In this document: piece by piece, positions 8,091-15,039 of the stretch
Position numbering within the stretch: the stretch's first letter is position 1
Layout of the letters: every line of letters begins with the position of its first letter
Assembly: GCA_964458935.1 (NCBI GenBank)
Contig: CAYWKS010000035.1
Location: 1-27,369, forward strand
Direction: 5' to 3'
DNA: 27,369 bases
Origin: CAYWKS01 sp964458935
GTDB taxonomy: Bacteria; Planctomycetota; Phycisphaerae; Phycisphaerales; Zrk34
Notes under the pieces: generated by a model
Seen by the model: the letters and a program-made list of their open reading frames with translations, nothing else
Databases searched by the model: none
What the model was told of the DNA's origin: nothing
Program-made: the position numbers and the translations under genes

Positions 8091-8546
8091 CTATTCGTCG
8101 GCCATGATGGCGACGAGGTTGACGCGTGCGATGCCGGCGTTGGTGACGGCTTCCATGACCGGCTGGACCTGGTCGTAGTGCAGGCCCTTGTCGACCCGCA
8201 GACGCACGTGCATCTTGATGTCGGGTCGGGTGTTCTGCTCGTTCTTGAGCAGGTCGGTCAGTTGCTTCATCCCGCCGGGGTTGATCGGCAGCTCGACCCC
8301 GCCGACGAGCACGTGGTCGGCGCTGCCGGGCGTCTTACCCTCGGGGAAGGGGACGATGTTGATCACGCGGGTGAACGGGTACTGGCTGGAGAAGGCCTCG
8401 GTGCCCTCGGGGGGCTCGAGCGGGGGCAGGTCCGCCGCCGCGAAGTTGGTCACCATGATGAAGAAGATGATCAACTGGAACACGATGTCGAGCATCGACG
8501 TCATGTTCAGCTCGAGGCTGCCCTTGCGGGGTTTGGTGTAGCGCAT
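8091..8546 (-). CDS. ExbD/TolR-family biopolymer transport protein (first copy)
   Basis: The 151-residue protein has a very short cytoplasmic N-terminus (about 17 residues), a single membrane helix at 18-37 with the conserved Asp20 (SMLDIVFQLIIFFIMV), and a periplasmic domain with the usual ExbD C-terminal pattern (MHVRLRVDKGLHYDQVQPVM). It is expected to form the stator/rotor core of a proton-driven motor with the TolQ/ExbB-type protein encoded 24 bases upstream. The ATG at 8546 has GGAG seven bases before it. The periplasmic part contains an insert (residues 45-80) that is longer than in E. coli ExbD. Confidence 0.94.
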   Translation of the reverse strand: MRYTKPRKGSLELNMTSMLDIVFQLIIFFIMVTNFAAADLPPLEPPEGTEAFSSQYPFTRVINIVPFPEGKTPGSADHVLVGGVELPINPGGMKQLTDLLKNEQNTRPDIKMHVRLRVDKGLHYDQVQPVMEAVTNAGIARVNLVAIMADE

Positions 8547-8570
8547 GGCGTGCTCCGGCGCGGCGTCGGG

Positions 8571-9407
8571 TTACTCGGCCTTGGGCTTGGGCGTGGCGGG
8601 CGCGGCGGCGGACTTGCCCGGCGTCTTCTTGGCGCCGCCGGGGCGGAACCGGCCGATCAGCGCCTCGGCCTCGATCATCGACTCGGTGATCAGCGCCTCG
8701 ATGCGGGCGCGGATGAGAGCGGCGGCCGCGACCGCGGGGATGCCCACGACCAGGCCCCAGAACGTCGTGACCAGCGCCGTCGAGATGCCGGCGGCGAGCT
8801 CGGCGGGCTTGGGCTGACCGCCGGCGTCCACGATGGTCCAGAACGCCACGATCATGCCGTACACCGTGCCGAACAGCCCGACCATAGGCCCGACGGCGCC
8901 GAGGACGTTGAGCAACTCCAGCGAACGCAGCTTCCGCGAGGACGCGAGGTCGGACGTCTCCTCGATCGCCCTTTCCATGGCGCCGTAGCCGTTGCTCGCC
9001 TCGGTCAGCGCCGCGTGCATTACCTCGCCAAACACGCTTTCATCGTCTTCGGCGATCTGGATGGCGTCGCGGAACTTGCGGTCGCCCAGCATGTCTTCGA
9101 GGTCGCCGACCAGGTCGTCGGGGACCATGGTGGTGCGGCGGTTCTGCAGCAGGAAGTGGATGACCAGGGCGATGGTCGCGATCGACATCAGCAGCAGGAT
9201 CCAGATGAGGAACGAGCCGAGCAGGTTCAGCTCGCCGCGGGCAACGTCCTTGGAGAGGAAGAACATCTCCGCGAAGCTGACGGACTGGTCGCCACCGCCG
9301 TCGCCACCGCCGTCGCCATTCTCCTGGGCCCATGCCGTGGCGGCCGTGCCCAGCAGGGCGAATGCGGCCATTGCAAGCCCGCGCCAATGAATTCGATCTC
9401 GTCGCAT
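8571..9407 (-). CDS. TolQ/ExbB/MotA-family proton channel protein
   Basis: The 278-residue protein starts with a cleavable signal-like segment (residues 11-28, ending AWAQ), as seen in the longer ExbB variants, followed by a Gly/Asp-rich linker. Three membrane segments follow at about 62-84, 157-180 and 198-222. The last two carry the family signature: NVLGAVGPMVGLFGTVYGM, then ELAAGISTALVTTFWGLVVG with the conserved Thr residues of the proton path. The C-terminus is a Lys/Ala/Pro-rich cytoplasmic tail. The protein should form the pentameric channel around the ExbD helices. AAGGAG lies before the ATG at 9407. It is the only channel gene in the window but has two ExbD partners, and no separate TonB or TolA gene is seen. 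Confidence 0.95.
   Translation of the reverse strand: MRRDRIHWRGLAMAAFALLGTAATAWAQENGDGGGDGGGDQSVSFAEMFFLSKDVARGELNLLGSFLIWILLLMSIATIALVIHFLLQNRRTTMVPDDLVGDLEDMLGDRKFRDAIQIAEDDESVFGEVMHAALTEASNGYGAMERAIEETSDLASSRKLRSLELLNVLGAVGPMVGLFGTVYGMIVAFWTIVDAGGQPKPAELAAGISTALVTTFWGLVVGIPAVAAAALIRARIEALITESMIEAEALIGRFRPGGAKKTPGKSAAAPATPKPKAE
9289..9318. repeat. 12-base tandem repeat inside the TolQ/ExbB-type gene
   Basis: Two and a half copies of a 12-base unit (TCGCCACCGCCG on the plus strand) occur at 9289-9300, 9301-9312 and 9313-9318. They encode the Gly/Asp linker (GGDGGGDGGGD) just after the signal segment. Because the unit is a multiple of three, copy-number change would lengthen or shorten the periplasmic linker without breaking the frame. 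Confidence 0.6.
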
Positions 9408-9458
9408 GCCATCTCCTTGCTTGTCCGGTCGTTGCTCCGGCGGTCGGTGGGTCGGGTG

Positions 9459-9513
9459 GGCCGCGGTGCTCGCGGCCGATGGTTCAACGGTTCACTGGCG
9501 GCGGCGCCAGGTG
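9459..9513 (-). terminator. Two hairpins between the secreted repeat protein gene and the tolQ-like gene
   Basis: On the minus strand, the first hairpin (9493-9513) starts three bases after the stop codon at 9516: arms CACCTGGCG and CGCCAGTG, about 8 base pairs with a bulge and a 4-base loop. The second (9459-9477) has perfect 7-base arms GGCCGCG/CGCGGCC around a 5-base loop. No T-run follows either. They sit in a 108-base gap, large for this run of genes. They could slow or partly stop transcription, or protect mRNA ends so that the motor genes are expressed at a different level. Confidence 0.35.
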
Positions 9514-9515
9514 CA

Positions 9516-10586
9516 TCACTTCTCCAAGGCGTTGATCCGTGCGCCGATCGCTCGCTGGTCGGCGGGCGACTGGGCCCGGGTCAGGGCCTTGCGCCAGGTC
9601 GCCAGCGCCGCCTCGTTCGCACCGGCCGCCTCGAACGCGGACGCGGCGCCGGCCAGCGCATCGCCGGCAAGCGAGGGGGCGTCGTACAACAGCGCGGCCC
9701 GGAGGAACCAGGCCGCCGCATCGATCGACCGGTCCTCGCCCCGAGCGATCCGCCCGCGCTGGAAGTCGAGCACGGCCATGGCCTGGGGCCCGGCGTCACG
9801 CGCGACCTGCTCGATCCGCTCGGTCGCGAGCCGATAGTTCCCCTGCTCGACCAGCGACTGGATGGACGAGAGCATGGCCGAGACACGCGTGTCCACGTCG
9901 GCGGCAACCTCCGGCGCGAGGGCCGGCTCGGTGGCGGCGGACCCGACCGACTCCGGCTCGACCGCCGCGGCATCGGGCGAACCGGCCGTTGGGCTCGCCG
10001 CATCGGCCGCCAGTCGCTGGGCCAGGCTGTTCAACGCCGCTCGGGCGTCGTCGCCGGGTACCCGGCCGGCCAGCCCGCGGGCGACCGCGGCCGCCTCCCG
10101 TCGCTGGGTCTGGGTGTCCGGCATGGTCGAGGGGATGCGAGAAACGAAGTAGGCGCTGTTGTCGTCGCGGACCGCTTCGGCCCAGGCCCGCAACGCCCCG
10201 GGCAGGTCGCCCGATGCATCCAGAGCCTGGCTCAGCCGCAGGTTGATCAGCGGCTTGAGGAAGTCCTCGCGAACGGCGTTACTGAGCGTACGGAACTGCT
10301 CGGCAGCCCGCGCCGGCTGCGACTCGATCATCTCGACCGCCGTCGCGTAGCTGTCATAGCGGCTGAGCGAGATGCTCGTGACGTCTTCCAGCGACCTGGA
10401 TTGCGTGCGGCCGGCGGAGAGGTACTCGATCTCGCCGCTGGCGATGCCCGTGATGCGCACGTTCGGGATCGTCAGGCGGTTGATCGCGATGGAGTCGGCG
10501 AAGGCGGCCGACGCAAGGGCGAGCAAGACGCCCATGCTCGCGGCCATCGCGCGGCGTATCGGTCCACGTGTGGAGGGTCTGTTCAT
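9516..10586 (-). CDS. Secreted repeat protein of unknown function, within the VWA-TolQ operon
   Basis: About 356 residues. I chose the ATG at 10586, one base after the stop of the upstream VWA gene and preceded by GGAAG; an in-frame upstream start would overlap that gene. The signal peptide is clear (residues 1-30, ending ASAAFA before DSIAI). Residues 31-70 form a beta-rich stretch (ITGIASGEIEYLSAGR) reminiscent of small domains that sit before TPR arrays. The rest is helical with TPR-like periodicity, interrupted by an Ala/Pro/Glu-rich low-complexity linker around residues 200-235. No catalytic motif is seen. Its position between the VWA proteins and the TolQ/ExbD motor suggests a periplasmic partner of that complex. 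Confidence 0.82.
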   Translation of the reverse strand: MNRPSTRGPIRRAMAASMGVLLALASAAFADSIAINRLTIPNVRITGIASGEIEYLSAGRTQSRSLEDVTSISLSRYDSYATAVEMIESQPARAAEQFRTLSNAVREDFLKPLINLRLSQALDASGDLPGALRAWAEAVRDDNSAYFVSRIPSTMPDTQTQRREAAAVARGLAGRVPGDDARAALNSLAQRLAADAASPTAGSPDAAAVEPESVGSAATEPALAPEVAADVDTRVSAMLSSIQSLVEQGNYRLATERIEQVARDAGPQAMAVLDFQRGRIARGEDRSIDAAAWFLRAALLYDAPSLAGDALAGAASAFEAAGANEAALATWRKALTRAQSPADQRAIGARINALEK

Positions 10587-10587
10587 G

Positions 10588-11634
10588 TCATCGACTTCCA
10601 ACCACCGAGGCGTCGACAAAGCGGTACTTGCCGCCGTGTTTCTCGGCGACGGTCTTGAGCGTGCCCAACGGGTCAGGATACAGGAACTGGATCGCGTTGA
10701 TCCGTGTGTCCTGCGCGCCCTTGCTGCGCTTCTGCGTCTCGATCAGCTCGAGCAGTTCGCGTTGATCCACGGCGTACTGGCCCTTGCCGGTGATGTTATC
10801 CGAGAGGATGTAGATCAGGTCGGGCTTGTACGCCAGCGCCTGGGTGATCGCCGTGGTCGGGTTGGACGAGCCGTGCGGGACGACCTGCGTATCCATCCAG
10901 TTGCTGGCCGCCGCGACGTTCTCGGGGGTCGCCGACCGCATTCCGCGGAACGGGGTCAGCGCCTGATTCTCCTGGAAGAAGACCACCGCGAACCGCTGGG
11001 CCGGCACGAGGTTGCGGAGCGACGTCTTCAACTCGTCGATCACGAAGGGCAACGTGTCGACCAGCGACCCGGATGCATCGACACAATAGACGATGGTGCG
11101 GGCGTTGCCCCCAACCAGCCCGTAGACGCCCACGCCGAAGTCGTCGTTGCCGAAGTTGGCCCCGGCGGGCAGCGCCTTGTCGCCGGTCACGCCGATCAGC
11201 GCCAGGTCTTTCGAAGTCTCGGTAGTGAGTTCGCTCAGGGGGTCGGCCTTGGTGACGGTCTCGGTCTCGATCTCACGCGGGACGTCGCTGGTCGCGGTCA
11301 CCTCCAGGTCCTGCGACTCCACGAGCACCTCGCTGGGCGCATCGTTGAGCTTGGTCTCGGGGATGATCGTCTCTTCCTCGTCTTCCACGGCCGCGGACCA
11401 GACGACGAAGAACGCCAGGAGCACCACGCCCAGGTGAAGCAGGACGCTGATCGCCCACGGCAGGAGCAGACCAAACATGGCGTTGATCTCATCGCCCACC
11501 GCGGCGTGTTCTTCGTCGGCTTGGGGCTCGACGCCATCGGGCGAAGACGTGGGCTTGTCGTCGGGGCGCGGCTGGGGCGTGGGTCGATCGGCGGTCGAGC
11601 CGTCGGTCTCATCGGCGAGTAGCCAAACCAGCAT
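10588..11634 (-). CDS. Membrane-anchored VWA protein with a TonB-like transmembrane helix (copy 1)
   Basis: About 348 residues. The ATG at 11634 is preceded by GGAGGTGAAGC, the strongest ribosome binding site nearby; the longer frame to 11688 adds nothing conserved. The N-terminal 55 residues are acidic and Pro-rich and should be cytoplasmic. One membrane helix follows (56-80, LPWAISVLLHLGVVLLAFF) with Ser63 and His67 in S-x3-H spacing, the arrangement of Ser16 and His20 in TonB. A linker leads to a periplasmic von Willebrand A domain with a full MIDAS metal site: D176-A-S-G-S180, a Thr near 250 (GSSNPTT) and D269 (ILSDN). VWA domains bind proteins through a divalent metal. Together with the adjacent motor genes, this suggests a proton-powered protein-binding element. 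It is paralogous to the gene at 11799-12773. Confidence 0.9.
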   Translation of the reverse strand: MLVWLLADETDGSTADRPTPQPRPDDKPTSSPDGVEPQADEEHAAVGDEINAMFGLLLPWAISVLLHLGVVLLAFFVVWSAAVEDEEETIIPETKLNDAPSEVLVESQDLEVTATSDVPREIETETVTKADPLSELTTETSKDLALIGVTGDKALPAGANFGNDDFGVGVYGLVGGNARTIVYCVDASGSLVDTLPFVIDELKTSLRNLVPAQRFAVVFFQENQALTPFRGMRSATPENVAAASNWMDTQVVPHGSSNPTTAITQALAYKPDLIYILSDNITGKGQYAVDQRELLELIETQKRSKGAQDTRINAIQFLYPDPLGTLKTVAEKHGGKYRFVDASVVGSR

Positions 11635-11666
11635 TGCTTCACCTCCAGGAAGACTGAAGTTAGTGG

Positions 11667-11683
11667 GTCTACACGAGTTAGAC
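11667..11683. other. Short palindrome upstream of VWA copy 1
   Basis: GTCTA (11667-11671) and TAGAC (11679-11683) form 5-base arms around a 7-base spacer, 33 bases before the start codon of VWA copy 1. It could be a small protein-binding site, but arms this short occur by chance. Confidence 0.2.
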
Positions 11684-11710
11684 GCCACCGACGCCTGGGT
11701 GGTTCGCCGC

Positions 11711-11751
11711 GCCGGAAGTCACCAAGCTCGCGTATTTGAATGACTTCCTGC
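11711..11751. promoter_or_regulatory. Inverted repeat in the intergenic gap between the two VWA genes
   Basis: The arms GCCGGAAGTCA (11711-11721) and TGACTTCCTGC (11741-11751) pair over 11 positions with one mismatch, including a perfect 8-base core, across a 19-base spacer that is AT-rich for this region. The repeat lies in the largest gap (164 bases) of the 4716-22309 gene run, between VWA copy 2 and VWA copy 1. Its size and place suggest an operator or an mRNA hairpin controlling the distal half of the run. I see no convincing -35/-10 pair beside it. Confidence 0.4.
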
Positions 11752-11798
11752 CGATTTGTCCAGTGGCCCGGCCCGATATTCCGCCGGTGTCGGCCGAC

Positions 11799-12773
11799 TC
11801 AGCGGCCCGCGATGCTCGCAACGAACCGGCACCGCCCGCCGTGCGCGTCGGCCAGGCGCCACAGCGCCCGCGTCGGGTCGGGCCGGAGAAACTGGATCGT
11901 GCTGATTCGGGTCCGCTCGGCGCGGCGTTGCCGCTTGATCCGCTCGACCTCGCTGAGCAGGCGATCGGCGCTGAGGCTGTAAGCGCCGCTGCCGGTGATG
12001 TTGTCCGAGAGCAGGCGGACCTCGTCGGGCCGATACGCCAGCGCCAGCGCCAGCGCGGGCAGGGGATCGGTCGGGCCGTGCGGACGGACCCGCCGCCCGT
12101 CGGCGCCGGTCCATGCGAAGAATCTCTGGATGTTCCGCTCGGTCGCCGGTGTCAGGCCGCGCGGGGCCGCCTCGACGGCCCCGCCCTTCTGGAAGTAGAT
12201 CACGGTGAAACGCTGGTCGGGCGCGAGGTGGCGTACGGCCCGGCTCAGCTCGCGCTGCACCAGCGTGAACTGCTCGACCATCGACCCCGAAGCATCGATG
12301 AGGAACACGACCGAGCCGACCCCCTTGTCGCCTTCCGGCGGGTCGATCGTGTCGAAGAGGCTGGGCCGCGTGACCCGATCCGTGCCGCTGGGCGGTTGCG
12401 TGGCAGCAGGCTGCGCAGGCGGCAGGTCGCGGCCGGGTTGCATGACCTCGAGCACGACCGGCTGGTCGGGCGAGGCCGGACGCGGCGCGGTGACGGGCAG
12501 GTCGATCGCGGCCTTGGACGTCGGCGCCGGCGGCGCGACCAACTGGATCGGCGTGATCGGCGGCTGCGGGGCCCACGTCGCGACGGTCCGCTCGTCTTCC
12601 TCGCGCACCTCGGCCGACCAGATCAGGAAGATCGCCAACACCACCACCGCAAGGTGGACCAGCAACGACACCGCCCATGGCAACAGCCGCCGGCCGGGCT
12701 GCGCCGCCTCATCACGCGCGATGTGGCGAGGATCGATGGCTTGAGTGCGATCGGGCGTGTCCAGGCGCGTCAT
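11799..12773 (-). CDS. Membrane-anchored VWA protein with a TonB-like transmembrane helix (copy 2)
   Basis: This 324-residue protein is a paralogue of the gene at 10588-11634. It has a short cytoplasmic start (about 30 residues), one membrane helix at 31-53 (LPWAVSLLVHLAVVVLAIFL) with Ser36 and His40 in S-x3-H spacing, then a Pro/Ala-rich periplasmic linker of about 90 residues reminiscent of the TonB Pro-rich spacer. The VWA domain has MIDAS residues D160-A-S-G-S164, a Thr in GPTDP, and an Asp in LLSDNITG. The block LLSDNITGSGAYSL and the ending QFLRPDP with HGGRCRFV are shared with copy 1. The start ATG has AGGAGG seven bases upstream. The gene comes first of the pair, 72 bases after the anchored 728-residue protein. 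The two copies may form a heterodimer. Confidence 0.92.
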   Translation of the reverse strand: MTRLDTPDRTQAIDPRHIARDEAAQPGRRLLPWAVSLLVHLAVVVLAIFLIWSAEVREEDERTVATWAPQPPITPIQLVAPPAPTSKAAIDLPVTAPRPASPDQPVVLEVMQPGRDLPPAQPAATQPPSGTDRVTRPSLFDTIDPPEGDKGVGSVVFLIDASGSMVEQFTLVQRELSRAVRHLAPDQRFTVIYFQKGGAVEAAPRGLTPATERNIQRFFAWTGADGRRVRPHGPTDPLPALALALAYRPDEVRLLSDNITGSGAYSLSADRLLSEVERIKRQRRAERTRISTIQFLRPDPTRALWRLADAHGGRCRFVASIAGR

Positions 12774-12845
12774 GGCTAAGCCTCCTGTGCCCCGGGCGCG
12801 GTGCGGTAGGACCTACGCCATTGGACGCGGTGATGAGGCGACGGT

Positions 12846-15032
12846 TCACGGTTGGCCGTCGGCGTTTCTCGAGGACGGTTCGGGAAACAGGGCAGCGGGA
12901 TCGGGGCCCTGAGGCATGGCACGCCGCACCTGCTCATACAGCCGCTCGCCGACGCGTTCCCAGACCGCGCGTTGAAGCGACGGATTCTCGCGTCCCAGCG
13001 CCTGCCAGACGGTCCGCTTCGCGTCGATGGAGATGCGATCCGGCTCGACCAGCATGAACCTCGCCGTGATATTGGTCACGAACTCGCCGAACGCCGGCAT
13101 CGCCATGCGGGCCTTGCTGGCGTGGAGGGTCTGGCGGCCCTGCTCCGATTGGTAGTAGGCGTGCAGGCGCCGCGCATCGGTCAGGCGTCGGGCCGCGACA
13201 TCCGGGCGGTTGTTGAGGTAGCCCTGCATGATCGCCTGTTGCACGAGCCCGCCGATGACCTGCCGCGCATCGTCGGGCGAGATGATGGTCTGCCTGACTT
13301 CGGCGAAGGCAAACTCGTCGAGCGGTTGGGCGTACTTGTCGGCGCGGCCGGGCTTGTCGCCGTAAAGCCGACCGAGCCGGTCGTACAACGCCTCGGCGCG
13401 GCGGCGCTCGCCCCAGTGGTGGGTCAGCCGCGTCGCCCAGATGAGGAAGTTCTCGTGGCCGGCCTCGAAGCTCTCGAGGACGGCGGCGTTCTCGTATTCG
13501 CCCTCGACACGTTCGCCGACCCCGAACGCCGCGAGTTCGTACGCCTCGATATACCGGGGATCGGGCAGTTGCTCGTAGTAGTCGGCTCGGGGGTCGAACA
13601 CGACATAGCCGTTGTGCGTCAGCAACTGGATCGCATGCAGCACCTGGCGATCGGTGTTGAGCATGACGATCCGTTCGCGGTCGCTGATGTTGCGCCGGGT
13701 CACCCCCGCGCGGACGCCGCGGACCGCCCAATACAGCGCATGCGCCGCGGGGTGGCGCCAGTCGATCGGCATCGCCGCCGCCTGCGGGGCCCGGCCCGTG
13801 GCCAGCCATGCACCACGCATCAGCTCGTGCATGATCGACGCGCTCATGTGCTCATCGACCCGCAAAGCCTTGGCCCGCAGGTACGGCCGCAACACCGCGT
13901 CCCGGACGCGCGCCGGCTGCTCACCCGACTCGGCCAGCCACGCGGCCAAGGCCGCGTCGACACGCTCGGCCTCATCGGCAGGCTGCTCGGCGGTGACGGG
14001 CGCCGTGTCCAGTCGACCCAGCCGGCGCGCCAGCTCACCATCCAGCCTCAGCCCCATGTTACGCAGCCACCGCACGCGCTCGGCCGCCTCCGGGTACGCC
14101 TCGAGGAACAGCTCATCCGGCTCACGCGCCGAACGATCCAGCGCCGCGGCATTGACCTCCCGCAGCCGCTGCAAACGCTCGATCAGGTCGGCGCGGCGGT
14201 CGTCGATCCCGGCAATCACCTCGTCCGCACGGCGTTCGAACTGCTCGGCGGTGACGAAACGCAGCCGCTCCAGTCGCTCTTCCACCTCCGTGCCGTCGTA
14301 CTCCACGAGCAGCGCGCCGATGCCCTCATGCACCTCGACGGGCACGGCATCGGTGCGGAAGAACCGCTCGTCCATCTCCGCGATCGGCTCGAACCACCGC
14401 ACCACGCGGTCGGTCTCGCCGGCGGGGGGCGCGCCCAGCAGCTCGTGCCAGTGCCCCGCCAGTTGCCGCTTGTAGTACCAGTGCATGTCGTCGGTGAACC
14501 CGCCGATCTTGAACAGGTAGGTCCACGACAGTTGCTTGTACAGCCCGGTCGACTTGGGGTTGGCGGGGATCCCTTCGTCGCGGAGCAGGTCGATGCCGGC
14601 CTTGACCCACATCCACCGCTCCCGCTCGGTGTGGGTCGCGACGGAGATGTTGAACGCCATGTTCCAGGAGTGGAAGACCCAGACCTGGGCGAACCGCGGG
14701 TTGAGCTTGGTGATCATGCGCGACAGTTCCATGGCCTCGTAGAACTTGCCCTCTTCCTTGAGCTCGGTCGCGCGCATCCAGAGGTAGTTGATCGCCAGCC
14801 CGCGGAAGCTGCCCAGCGACGCGTAGAGCAGCGCCATGTCGGCGGGCATGTTCCGCGTGACGTCGGTGTTGTAGGTCAGTTGCAGGTCGGCGCGCTGGGC
14901 GTTGATCGGCCGCCAGCCGGCGCCGGCGACCGGCCCGGGCGCGGGGCCGCGCAGCAGCACCGACGACCCGGCCACCGCGACCGCGGCGACCAGGACCATC
15001 GACAGGATGATGAGGCGGTCGTGACTGCTCAT
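12846..15032 (-). CDS. Anchored 728-residue helical protein of unknown function linked to the ABC genes
   Basis: The 728-residue protein has one N-terminal membrane segment (8-27, ILSMVLVAAVAVAGSSVLL) and a long, probably periplasmic, helical body. The region from about residue 66 to 130 (MALLYASLGSFRGLAINYLW, then GKFYEAMELSRMITKLNPRF) resembles TPR repeats and is the most conserved-looking part. The middle (residues 260-400) is Arg/Glu/Ala-rich and probably coiled coil. I recognise no enzyme motif. Its ATG lies seven bases after the permease gene stops (15040), so it is very likely co-translated with the ABC transporter and may be an accessory subunit that links the exporter to the VWA/TolQ genes downstream. 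I do not know a named family for it. Confidence 0.85.
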   Translation of the reverse strand: MSSHDRLIILSMVLVAAVAVAGSSVLLRGPAPGPVAGAGWRPINAQRADLQLTYNTDVTRNMPADMALLYASLGSFRGLAINYLWMRATELKEEGKFYEAMELSRMITKLNPRFAQVWVFHSWNMAFNISVATHTERERWMWVKAGIDLLRDEGIPANPKSTGLYKQLSWTYLFKIGGFTDDMHWYYKRQLAGHWHELLGAPPAGETDRVVRWFEPIAEMDERFFRTDAVPVEVHEGIGALLVEYDGTEVEERLERLRFVTAEQFERRADEVIAGIDDRRADLIERLQRLREVNAAALDRSAREPDELFLEAYPEAAERVRWLRNMGLRLDGELARRLGRLDTAPVTAEQPADEAERVDAALAAWLAESGEQPARVRDAVLRPYLRAKALRVDEHMSASIMHELMRGAWLATGRAPQAAAMPIDWRHPAAHALYWAVRGVRAGVTRRNISDRERIVMLNTDRQVLHAIQLLTHNGYVVFDPRADYYEQLPDPRYIEAYELAAFGVGERVEGEYENAAVLESFEAGHENFLIWATRLTHHWGERRRAEALYDRLGRLYGDKPGRADKYAQPLDEFAFAEVRQTIISPDDARQVIGGLVQQAIMQGYLNNRPDVAARRLTDARRLHAYYQSEQGRQTLHASKARMAMPAFGEFVTNITARFMLVEPDRISIDAKRTVWQALGRENPSLQRAVWERVGERLYEQVRRAMPQGPDPAALFPEPSSRNADGQP

Positions 15033-15039
15033 GGTCCGT

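Noticed and set aside
7122..10658. Plus-strand open frame of about 1178 codons across the TolQ/ExbD region
   Set aside because: The opposite strand has clear family members throughout (ExbD, TolQ, secreted repeat protein) with good start sites; the long frame results from the low stop-codon frequency of GC-rich antisense DNA.
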